Shown here piece after piece: positions 1-5,465 of a DNA stretch of 8,171 nt; the stretch's first letter is position 1; each line of letters begins with the position of its first letter. The stretch spans positions 1-8,171 of the forward strand of contig JAUUYV010000058.1 of NCBI GenBank assembly GCA_030590275.1. The letters run 5' to 3'. This stretch comes from Porticoccaceae bacterium (GTDB taxonomy: Bacteria > Pseudomonadota > Gammaproteobacteria > Pseudomonadales > Porticoccaceae). The position numbers and the translations under genes were made by a program. The notes under the pieces are model-generated. The model made no database searches, was not told the DNA's origin, and worked only from the letters and a program-made list of their open reading frames with translations.

Positions 1-942
1 ATAGGCTAGCTGTCGCAGCCTGTCTTTCGCAAGAGTAACCTCCGCAATCGCCTGGTTAAGCTCCTTATTCCGGGTTGAAAGCTCTACTGTTCTCTCATCT
101 ACCTTCAGACTCAACAATCGGTTATCGACATCCAGATCAACTTTATGTGTCGCCAGACTTTCGATGATTGTGTTTAAACTAGAGGATAGTTGCTGTACTT
201 CAGCAGGACCCTTTATCGAAATAGTATCCAGCCTACCAAGAGAAATATCACCGGCGAACTTCACTAGTTTGTTTATCGGTGCCGTGACACACCGGGTCAT
301 GAGCGAAATAGACACGAAGATTACCAGGATTAGGATCAAGCCACCGACGCCGACATATAGCAAGATTCCCTCAAATTTCTTTACAAAGCTTGCCTCGCTA
401 ATCCCTAAATGAATATAACCCATAAGATGTCTACTACTATCATCGCTGGGGTTGATCAAGCGCTTTGCAAACGTAACTGGATCTATTTTTGTATTCAGCG
501 GACTTACTTTTGATACAACAGGGAATGTTAGATCAGTAACACTTTCGCCCATATCCGAATCGACTCGATAAGTAAGACTTTGATCAAATAAATCTAATCC
601 CTCCCTTAAGCTGAGCAATTCGGGCTGGCCACCTATATCATTAACATGACGGCTAGCAATTGGATTCAAATTGGCATCGTAAACGGTTACATAACGAAGG
701 GACTCATGACTAAAAAAAGCATTAATAAGCGTATTAAGAGCGCCATCATCCCGATAATGAATGGCGGGCTGAAACTGGAGATTAACGTTAGCAACAAGTC
801 TTTTGTATTCGTCTACATATTGCTGCCTCGAGCCACGATACTCGTTTTGTAAAATATAGTAGCCGGCCAGACTAATAATAAGAATTATTATGGCAACCAC
901 AAATCGTGTTATTTTTCCCGCAATGGTTCTCGCTTTAGCCAT
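1..942 (-). CDS. Membrane sensor protein, N-terminal part (HAMP; probable GGDEF diguanylate cyclase), partial
   Basis: An open frame of 314 codons with no stop runs from an ATG at 942 off the left edge. Residues 14-32 are a first membrane segment, about 33-192 a periplasmic sensing region, and about 193-215 a second membrane segment. A HAMP domain follows at about 212-265, with the proline in TAPINKL and the AEVQQLSSSLN second helix. Residues 270-310 are a charged, probably coiled-coil linker. The last visible residues, AKDRLRQLAY, are the usual lead-in to a GGDEF domain (YDSLTGLPNR), so I infer cyclic-di-GMP synthesis, perhaps with a C-terminal EAL. A histidine kinase cannot be excluded because the catalytic part lies outside the window. 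The ligand is unknown; a Cache- or CHASE8-like fold is possible. The start is the only option: an in-frame stop lies at 961-963 and no other start codon intervenes. The ribosome binding site is weak (AGGG about 14 bases upstream). Confidence 0.75.
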   Translation of the reverse strand, partial: MAKARTIAGKITRFVVAIIILIISLAGYYILQNEYRGSRQQYVDEYKRLVANVNLQFQPAIHYRDDGALNTLINAFFSHESLRYVTVYDANLNPIASRHVNDIGGQPELLSLREGLDLFDQSLTYRVDSDMGESVTDLTFPVVSKVSPLNTKIDPVTFAKRLINPSDDSSRHLMGYIHLGISEASFVKKFEGILLYVGVGGLILILVIFVSISLMTRCVTAPINKLVKFAGDISLGRLDTISIKGPAEVQQLSSSLNTIIESLATHKVDLDVDNRLLSLKVDERTVELSTRNKELNQAIAEVTLAKDRLRQLAY

Positions 943-1260
943 TTTGAATGTCTGGTAACCCTAATGACAACATGTTGATTCATTGATTTTAAACATATTA
1001 CTTTAGCAAACGAGCTAATACGATAAGATCAACATAGAATTAGCTGAAGTTTTGAACCAGTTAAACTTTTAATGCCCAATTGTCGTATCAGCCCAATTCA
1101 GACATGCTTTTTCTAAGCGAAACTGGCGCAAGGCAAGCCTGATTTATATTTTTTGAAGCCTGATTAGCTCAACAGCCCTTATATCCTGAGAAACTCAGAA
1201 ACACGGCGCGCGCACGGCATGTTCGCTGTTCCGGTGATTTTGGCCGTTAGCTGTCCTTGC
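943..1260. other. Gene-free intergenic region between exbD and the sensor gene
   Basis: This 318-bp stretch shows no convincing gene on either strand. It is AT-rich on the sensor-gene side and must hold that gene's minus-strand promoter, but I cannot pick a clear -35/-10 pair. An 8-bp inverted repeat ATGTTGAT/ATCAACAT lies at 972-979 and 1028-1035. A short hairpin CTGAG-AAA-CTCAG is at 1186-1198, without a T-run, so it is a poor terminator for exbD. A short alternating GC tract lies near 1204-1213. The 10-bp direct repeat at 1135-1165 is listed separately. Confidence 0.6.
1135..1165. repeat. Pair of 10-bp direct repeats, 21 bp apart
   Basis: AAGCCTGATT occurs identically at 1135-1144 and 1156-1165. 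The start-to-start distance is 21 bp, about two helical turns, which places both copies on the same DNA face. The spacer is nearly all A/T. The arrangement would suit a protein binding two adjacent sites, or may simply be a small duplication. The core AGCCTGA recurs in other intergenic regions of the window. Confidence 0.5.
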
Positions 1261-1677
1261 TCACAAGTTTTTGCCTGTTAATGAAGGCACCAAAACCACA
1301 TCCTCAATGCCCGCTTCCCGCGCCTGATCTGCAATACGCACATAGGTAGCGGTTCTGGCCCCGGCCTGGGCGTGAATAATCACTTTTGCTGTTGGGTTGG
1401 CGGCGCGCAGTCGCTCGACATTAGCCCGCACTGAGCGTATATCCACGCGCCGGCCATCGAGCAAAATATCGTTGTTGGCGGCGACATGAAAGACGATGTC
1501 CCGCTGGTCCTCCATCGACGGGCCGCTTGCAACGGGAGCCTGTTGAAATTCAAGCCCGACTTCATCGATAAATGCAGCGGTGACGATAAAAAAAATGAGC
1601 AGGATAAACACCACATCCAGCATTGGTGTGAGATCAATCTGGATGGTGTCTCCCAGTTTACGTTTGCCCAGGCTCAT
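1261..1677 (-). CDS. exbD: ExbD/TolR-family biopolymer transport protein
   Basis: At 138 aa this is the normal size for ExbD. These proteins form an inner-membrane proton-motive-force motor with an ExbB partner and drive TonB- or Tol-type energy transfer across the periplasm. Residues 1-18 are a short charged cytoplasmic tail. Residues 19-36 are a single membrane helix carrying the family signature IDLTPMLDVVFILLIFFIV, with the essential intramembrane aspartate at D21. Residues 38-138 are the periplasmic domain. The gene lies 43 bp downstream of ilvD on the same strand and may be co-transcribed, but no exbB, tonB or TonB-dependent receptor is adjacent, so its partner must be elsewhere. The ATG at 1677 is forced, because a stop codon lies one codon upstream (1681-1683). 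No clear Shine-Dalgarno is seen. The exact subfamily (ExbD versus TolR) is less sure; TolR normally sits in the tol-pal cluster. Confidence 0.88.
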   Translation of the reverse strand: MSLGKRKLGDTIQIDLTPMLDVVFILLIFFIVTAAFIDEVGLEFQQAPVASGPSMEDQRDIVFHVAANNDILLDGRRVDIRSVRANVERLRAANPTAKVIIHAQAGARTATYVRIADQAREAGIEDVVLVPSLTGKNL

Positions 1678-1678
1678 T

Positions 1679-1709
1679 TTTTAAGGTGCCAGCTGTTTTA
1701 AAGTGCCAG
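1679..1709. repeat. Imperfect 14-bp tandem repeat in the ilvD-exbD spacer
   Basis: TTTTAAGGTGCCAG at 1679-1692 and TTTTAAAGTGCCAG at 1696-1709 differ at one base and are separated by three bases (period 17). They fill most of the 43-bp spacer, exactly where the exbD ribosome binding site should be. On the transcribed (minus) strand each reads CTGGCAC(C/T)TTAAAA. A small duplication is the simplest explanation. Confidence 0.55.
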
Positions 1710-1720
1710 GTTAAGCTGAG

Positions 1721-3553
1721 TTACAACTGCGATAAATCCCGCACAGCGCCTTTGTCGGCACTAGTGGCCAGCAACGCGTAAGCTTTGAGCGCAGCAGTGA
1801 CTTTGCGCGGACGTTTTTCCGCCGGGTGCCAACCGATCTGATCGCGTTTGCTGCGCCGAGTGGCGAGTTCTTCCTCACTGAGTTGCACATCAATACTACG
1901 GTTTGGAATGTCGATGCGAATTACATCTCCAGGTTCTATCAGGCCAATAGCGCCGCCGGACGCCGCTTCGGGTGAGCAGTGGCCAATAGATAAACCAGAA
2001 GTACCACCGGAGAAACGGCCATCGGTGATCAAGGCACAGGCTTTACCCAAACCTTTCGATTTCAGGTAGCTGGTGGGATAGAGCATTTCCTGCATGCCCG
2101 GCCCACCTTTGGGGCCCTCGTAGCGAATCACCACCACATCACCGGGCTTAATCTTATCGGCGAGAATGTCTTCCACCGCGGTGTCCTGACTTTCACATAT
2201 ATAGGCGGGGCCTTCGAACACCAGAACAGATTCATCGACACCCGCCGTTTTTACCACGCAGCCATCTTCAGCAATATTGCCGTAAAGCACGGCGAGTCCA
2301 CCGTCCTGACTGTAGGCATGTTCCAGGCTGCGGATGCAACCATTAGCCCTGTCGTCGTCGACGCTGGGCCAGCGGGTAAACTGGCTAAAAGCGGTTTGGG
2401 TTGGGATTCCAGCCGGGCCGGCCTGGAAAAAATTAACCACCTCGGCTGAGGGCTGGCGCTTGAGATCCCAATCTTCCAGCGCGTCTTTCAGGCTACTGGC
2501 ATAAATGGTGGGCGAGTCAGTGTGTAGCAGACCGGCTCGATCCAGTTCACCCAAAATACTAAGTACACCGCCGGCTCTATGCACATCTTCCATATGATAA
2601 AGCGGTGTACTTGGAGCAACCTTGCACAGTTGCGGCACTTTATGGGAAAGACGATCGATGTCGGCCAAAGTAAAATCAATCTCGGCTTCCTGTGCCGCCG
2701 CTAGCAGGTGCAGAATAGTATTGGTAGAACCACCCATAGCAATGTCGAGGCTCATGGCATTTTCAAACGCTTCAAAACTAGCAATGGAACGAGGCAATAC
2801 ATGGTAGTCGTCGTTATCGTAATGCTGCCTGGTAATTTCGACAATCAAACGACCCGCCTGCAAAAACAATTGCTCCCGGTCGGCATGAGTCGCAAGCATC
2901 GAGCCGTTTCCGGGCAGCGACAAACCTAGTGCCTCGGTCAGGCAATTCATGGAATTAGCCGTGAACATACCAGAGCAGGAGCCACAGGTAGGACAGGCTG
3001 AGCGCTCGTATTCATCTACTAGCTCATCGCTGGCGCTGTCGTCTACAGCAATAACCATTGCATCGACCAGATCGAGCTTGGTGTCGGCAAGTTTAGTTTT
3101 ACCCGCCTCCATCGGCCCACCCGACACAAAAACAGTGGGGATATTTAAACGCAGTGCTGCCATCAGCATGCCGGGGGTGATTTTGTCGCAGTTGGAGATA
3201 CACACCAAGGCATCGGCGCAGTGGGCGTTGGTCATATACTCCACGGAATCAGCAATAATGTCCCGTGAAGGTAAGGAATAAAGCATGCCGTCGTGGCCCA
3301 TGGCAATACCGTCATCCACAGCAATGGTGTTGAACTCTTTACCCACTCCCCCGGCTTTTTCGATTTCGCCGATCACCAGTTGGCCCATATCTTTCAAATG
3401 AACATGGCCGGGCACAAACTGAGTGAAGGAGTTAGCGACGGCAATAATGGGCTTATCGAAATCATCATCTTTCATGCCCGTGGCACGCCATAGCGAGCGG
3501 GCTCCAGCCATATTGCGGCCTTTGGTGGTGGTATGGGAGCGATAAGTCGGCAT
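1721..3553 (-). CDS. ilvD: Dihydroxy-acid dehydratase
   Basis: IlvD dehydrates 2,3-dihydroxy-isovalerate and 2,3-dihydroxy-3-methylvalerate to the 2-keto acids that precede valine (also leucine and pantothenate) and isoleucine. It is a cytoplasmic Fe-S enzyme. The protein is 610 aa (E. coli 616). Visible family features are the N-terminal [22 protein letters not shown]81 in [12 protein letters not shown], Fe-S ligand C122 and carbamylatable K124 in CISNCDK, the second cluster Cys C193 in [12 protein letters not shown]489 in GMQEMLYPT (Mg), and S515 in GRFSGGTSG (probable catalytic base). The position equivalent to the third cluster Cys of [2Fe-2S] homologues is absent ([11 protein letters not shown]), as in the E. 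coli-type enzyme. The ATG at 3553 is preceded by AGGGG at 3564-3560 with six-base spacing, supporting this start. exbD follows 43 bp downstream. Hairpins in the leader suggest possible transcriptional control. Confidence 0.98.
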   Translation of the reverse strand: MPTYRSHTTTKGRNMAGARSLWRATGMKDDDFDKPIIAVANSFTQFVPGHVHLKDMGQLVIGEIEKAGGVGKEFNTIAVDDGIAMGHDGMLYSLPSRDIIADSVEYMTNAHCADALVCISNCDKITPGMLMAALRLNIPTVFVSGGPMEAGKTKLADTKLDLVDAMVIAVDDSASDELVDEYERSACPTCGSCSGMFTANSMNCLTEALGLSLPGNGSMLATHADREQLFLQAGRLIVEITRQHYDNDDYHVLPRSIASFEAFENAMSLDIAMGGSTNTILHLLAAAQEAEIDFTLADIDRLSHKVPQLCKVAPSTPLYHMEDVHRAGGVLSILGELDRAGLLHTDSPTIYASSLKDALEDWDLKRQPSAEVVNFFQAGPAGIPTQTAFSQFTRWPSVDDDRANGCIRSLEHAYSQDGGLAVLYGNIAEDGCVVKTAGVDESVLVFEGPAYICESQDTAVEDILADKIKPGDVVVIRYEGPKGGPGMQEMLYPTSYLKSKGLGKACALITDGRFSGGTSGLSIGHCSPEAASGGAIGLIEPGDVIRIDIPNRSIDVQLSEEELATRRSKRDQIGWHPAEKRPRKVTAALKAYALLATSADKGAVRDLSQL

Positions 3554-3609
3554 AGTGATCCCCTATGATGTTCTGGCAATAATGCCTGGTAGCCCTACAG
3601 CTGCAGGTT

Positions 3610-3638
3610 AAAAATTCTGGTGGGTGAGAATACCAGAA
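3610..3638 (-). terminator. Terminator-like hairpin in the ilvD leader (candidate attenuator)
   Basis: Read on the minus strand, TTCTGGT (3638-3632) and ACCAGAA (3621-3615) form a perfect 7-bp stem with a 10-base loop, followed at once by TTTTT (3614-3610). That is the shape of an intrinsic terminator. It lies 57 bp upstream of the ilvD start, and no other minus-strand gene is visible before it to be terminated. Premature termination of the ilvD leader is therefore possible. The stem is only moderately G/C-rich and no branched-chain leader peptide is apparent, so function is inference. Confidence 0.4.
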
Positions 3639-3672
3639 CCGGACCTGGCTTGTTAACGGCCAGCAGGCCGGT
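3638..3672. other. Imperfect GC-rich inverted repeat upstream of ilvD
   Basis: ACCGGaCCTGGC (3638-3649) can pair with GCCAGCAGGCCGGT (3659-3672), with small bulges, across a nine-base loop. On the plus strand it is followed by TTTTCT, giving a terminator-like look toward the 3769 gene. On the minus strand it would be the structure just upstream of the ilvD leader hairpin, sharing one base with it. Whether it acts in either transcript is unknown. Confidence 0.35.
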
Positions 3673-3758
3673 TTTCTATTAGGCTGACAAGCTTGATTGC
3701 CGAGTTAACCGTTTAAAGTCGATAGACAATGGTATGGTTAAACTTAGAGCTGGTAATT

Positions 3759-3762
3759 GGAG
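3759..3762 (+). promoter_or_regulatory. Ribosome binding site that fixes the start of the four-TM protein
   Basis: GGAG lies six bases before the ATG at 3769. A TTG codon at 3757 in the same frame overlaps this site and would give four more residues, but it leaves the Shine-Dalgarno inside the gene. The ATG at 3769 is therefore the better start. Confidence 0.7.
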
Positions 3763-3768
3763 CGAAAT

Positions 3769-4209
3769 ATGGATGACATACTAAACAGCACTGCTGCGAT
3801 CGTGGCCCTGATTGCGGCCGGTGTCTTTTTCATGACCGGGCTACTGACCGGGGTATGGAAATACACTTCCATCATGGGAAACGAAAAGAGTGAGGCTCCC
3901 TACTACGTAAATATTGCTCATCGAGCGGCCTTACTATACGCCTATGCCGCTCTGTTAATCGCGGTATTCGCGGCTTTAAGCGCTTTTTCTCCTCTGGTTA
4001 ATTTACTGGCGACCATCGCCCCACTGTTTTTCTTTGGCCTTGCGATTTTGCTATATGTCCAACTGGGTCTCAAGAACGAAACCGACAATCAGTTCCGTGA
4101 TGCGCCCAATCGGGGTACTATAAAAATCTTGATGACGGCCTTAATCATTGCTGAAATTGGTGGTTTTGGAATTTTATTCGCTGGCTTTATCTGGCGACTT
4201 GTTGCGTAA
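3769..4209 (+). CDS. Uncharacterised four-helix integral membrane protein
   Basis: I do not recognise a named family. The 146-aa protein from the ATG at 3769 has four predicted membrane helices at about 8-28, 52-73, 77-99 and 119-142, with short connecting loops and no cleavable signal peptide. Between TM1 and TM2 is a segment rich in distinctive residues: TGVWKY (27-32), then EAPYYVNIAHRAALLYAYA (42-60), with a histidine at the start of TM2. The third loop is charged (KNETDNQFRDAPNRG, 102-116). There are no Cys or CXXC motifs and no transporter signature. A methyltransferase gene follows 32 bp downstream in the same direction, so the two are probably co-transcribed; the membrane protein could present or export the substrate, but this is speculation. 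The gene diverges from ilvD across a 215-bp region. Confidence 0.85.
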   Translation: MDDILNSTAAIVALIAAGVFFMTGLLTGVWKYTSIMGNEKSEAPYYVNIAHRAALLYAYAALLIAVFAALSAFSPLVNLLATIAPLFFFGLAILLYVQLGLKNETDNQFRDAPNRGTIKILMTALIIAEIGGFGILFAGFIWRLVA

Positions 4210-4241
4210 CCAGAAGCAACACAGTTAAAACTGGAAATAAT

Positions 4242-4862
4242 ATGAGCCTATATGAAAAGGTGTTTTTAGCCCGATTTATCAATTTTGCCTGTGGTAGCCG
4301 GCCTATTTTAAAACAGCGGGAAAAAGTGGTTCCGCTGTGCGAAGGCCGAGTGCTAGAAGTTGGCATGGGTAGCGCACTTAACTTACCTTATTACGACCGG
4401 GATAAAGTGGAGTTTATCTGGGGCCTGGAACCCTCTGAGGCAATGCGTGACAAGGCCCAGCCCAATATCGAAAAGTCTGATTTAGAAGTTAAATTACTTG
4501 ATCTGCCCGGTGAAGAAATCCCTCTGGATGACAACAGTGTCGATACCGTCCTACTGACTTATACCTTATGCACCATCCCCGAATGGGATGTGGCATTGCG
4601 GCAAATGCGCCGTGTGCTGAAGCCGGGTGGCCGACTGATATTTACCGAACATGGTAGAGCCCCCGATAAAAATATCAAAAAATGGCAGGATCGCATTAAC
4701 CCGGCCTGGAAAAAATTTGCGGGAGGGTGTCATCTGAACCGGCCTATTCCCGAACTGCTGCGCGAAGGTGGTTTCGGCATTGAAACCATGGACACCATGT
4801 ACCTGCCATCCACCCCCAAACTCTTTGCTTACAATTATTGGGGCGTGGCGAAAATAGCTTAA
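4242..4862 (+). CDS. Class I SAM-dependent methyltransferase (METTL7-like)
   Basis: The 206-aa protein has the class I methyltransferase fold. Motif I is VLEVGMGSALN (37-47), the acidic residue for the SAM ribose is E63 in GLEPS, the post-motif strand is DTVLLTYTLCTI (101-112), and RVLKPGGRLIFTEHG (124-138) is typical of Methyltransf_11 proteins. The C-terminal GGCHLNRPIPELLREGGF (161-178) resembles the GC-T/N-R block of METTL7/TMT1-type methyltransferases, which in animals act on thiols or lipid-associated substrates. The real substrate here is unknown. No membrane helix is obvious, although the N-terminal 16 residues are fairly hydrophobic (FLARFINFA). GGA at 4233-4235 is a modest ribosome binding site six bases before the ATG. 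It follows the four-TM protein by 32 bp, suggesting an operon and perhaps membrane-linked chemistry. Confidence 0.9.
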   Translation: MSLYEKVFLARFINFACGSRPILKQREKVVPLCEGRVLEVGMGSALNLPYYDRDKVEFIWGLEPSEAMRDKAQPNIEKSDLEVKLLDLPGEEIPLDDNSVDTVLLTYTLCTIPEWDVALRQMRRVLKPGGRLIFTEHGRAPDKNIKKWQDRINPAWKKFAGGCHLNRPIPELLREGGFGIETMDTMYLPSTPKLFAYNYWGVAKIA

Positions 4863-4882
4863 GCGTATCTGGGAAACAGGAA

Positions 4883-4981
4883 GCAGCCTGAGCGTGCTTG
4901 GCAAGCCGAACCCTGTGGCCTATGATCCGCAAGCGTATTAACGCTTACTCAGACAGTCTTTAATTAAATCAGGCTGCCTGA
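4883..4981. repeat. Nested inverted repeats upstream of the ABM-domain gene
   Basis: GCAGCCTGA at 4883-4891 is matched by its reverse complement TCAGGCTGC at 4969-4977, enclosing 77 bp that hold two smaller palindromes (4896-4906 and 4931-4946). The right arm is itself part of a 13-bp palindrome TCAGGC-T-GCCTGA at 4969-4981. The latter lies 59 bp upstream of the ABM start codon, in the likely promoter region, and could be an operator. The 178-bp gap shows no coding frame. Confidence 0.45.
4931..4946 (+). terminator. Short hairpin downstream of the methyltransferase gene
   Basis: AAGCGT-ATTA-ACGCTT is a perfect 6-bp stem with a four-base loop, about 70 bp after the stop codon. No clean T-run follows (only a later TCTTTAATT), so termination is weakly supported. 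A second palindrome, GCTTGGCAAGC, lies at 4896-4906. Confidence 0.3.
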
Positions 4982-5040
4982 TAAACAATAAGAATCAAAC
5001 TACTAACAACAAAACACGAACCATAAAAAGGAGAAACATC

Positions 5041-5331
5041 ATGGCTTGCACCGTACTCCTGGAGCTTAAAGTCAAACCCGAATGCGTAGACGATACCCTG
5101 GCTGGGCTTGGGGCAATGCTCCCCGAAACCCGTAACTACGAGGGCTGCATCGAGGTTTACGCCCATCAGGATCAGGATGACCCCACCACTATTGTTGCCA
5201 TTGAAAAATGGGAATCGCGTGAAGCTTACGAGAAATATTTTGCCTGGCGTGGTGAAACCGGTGCACTGGATGCCCTGGGTGGCTGGGTGACACAACCCCC
5301 GTCAATCCGTTATTTTGACAAAAAAGCCTAA
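5041..5331 (+). CDS. ABM-domain protein, putative quinol monooxygenase (YgiN-like)
   Basis: This 96-aa protein matches the antibiotic biosynthesis monooxygenase (ABM, dimeric alpha/beta barrel) family in length and pattern. It has an N-terminal strand TVLLELKVKPE (4-14), a helix, YEGCIEVYAHQDQDDP (33-48), then IVAIEKWESREAYEKYF (51-67), the YgiN-type WES block. Members include cofactor-free quinol monooxygenases (E. coli YgiN) and many with no known substrate, so the specific reaction is not established. No signal peptide is present. The start is well supported by AGGAG at 5029-5033, seven bases before the ATG. It stands alone: 178 bp from the methyltransferase gene upstream and convergent with argA downstream. 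Palindromes in the upstream gap suggest regulation of its own. Confidence 0.85.
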   Translation: MACTVLLELKVKPECVDDTLAGLGAMLPETRNYEGCIEVYAHQDQDDPTTIVAIEKWESREAYEKYFAWRGETGALDALGGWVTQPPSIRYFDKKA

Positions 5332-5368
5332 GCGCTGGTTGCCGACGTTCCAGTTAAGAAAGACAACT

Positions 5369-5418
5369 GCAGACCAGGAATTATTGGAGACAAAACTCTT
5401 CCCTATATCCTGGTCTGC
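5369..5418. terminator. Probable bidirectional terminator between the ABM gene and argA
   Basis: GCAGACCAGGA (5369-5379) and TCCTGGTCTGC (5408-5418) form a perfect 11-bp stem between two convergent genes. The 28-base loop can fold further (GGAGA at 5386-5390 with TCTTCC at 5397-5402). On the plus strand the stem is followed by CGTAAAATTTCTT. On the minus strand it is followed by AGTTGTCTTTCTT, which is T-rich. The large loop makes it less typical than a compact intrinsic terminator. Confidence 0.5.
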
Positions 5419-5429
5419 CGTAAAATTTC

Positions 5430-5465
5430 TTATAACGCTTTGGCAATTTATAGCGCTTTGGCAAA
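5430..5465 (-). repeat. 18-bp tandem duplication at the 3' end of argA
   Basis: On the minus strand, TTTGCCAAAGCGCTATAA (5465-5448; codes Phe-Ala-Lys-Ala-Leu-stop) is followed directly by ATTGCCAAAGCGTTATAA (5447-5430), 16 of 18 bases identical. The second copy is in frame but lies after the stop codon, so it is not translated unless the stop is read through. Confidence 0.7.

Noticed and set aside
164..852. Plus-strand open frames of 82 and 68 codons
   Set aside because: They lie antisense to the long uninterrupted sensor frame, which has clear membrane segments and a HAMP domain; they show no motif of their own.
1848..3493. Several plus-strand frames opposite ilvD
   Set aside because: ilvD is full length and intact; these are antisense shadows without recognisable domains or ribosome binding sites.
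3757..3768. TTG start for the four-TM protein
   Set aside because: The Shine-Dalgarno GGAG overlaps this codon region and is correctly spaced for the ATG at 3769.
3554..3768. Leader peptide for classical ilv attenuation
   Set aside because: The only short minus-strand frame I could read (about 16 codons from a TTG) has no run of Ile, Val or Leu codons and no ribosome binding site.
4566..5295. Minus-strand frames opposite the methyltransferase and ABM genes
   Set aside because: They overlap well-supported genes and have no family features.
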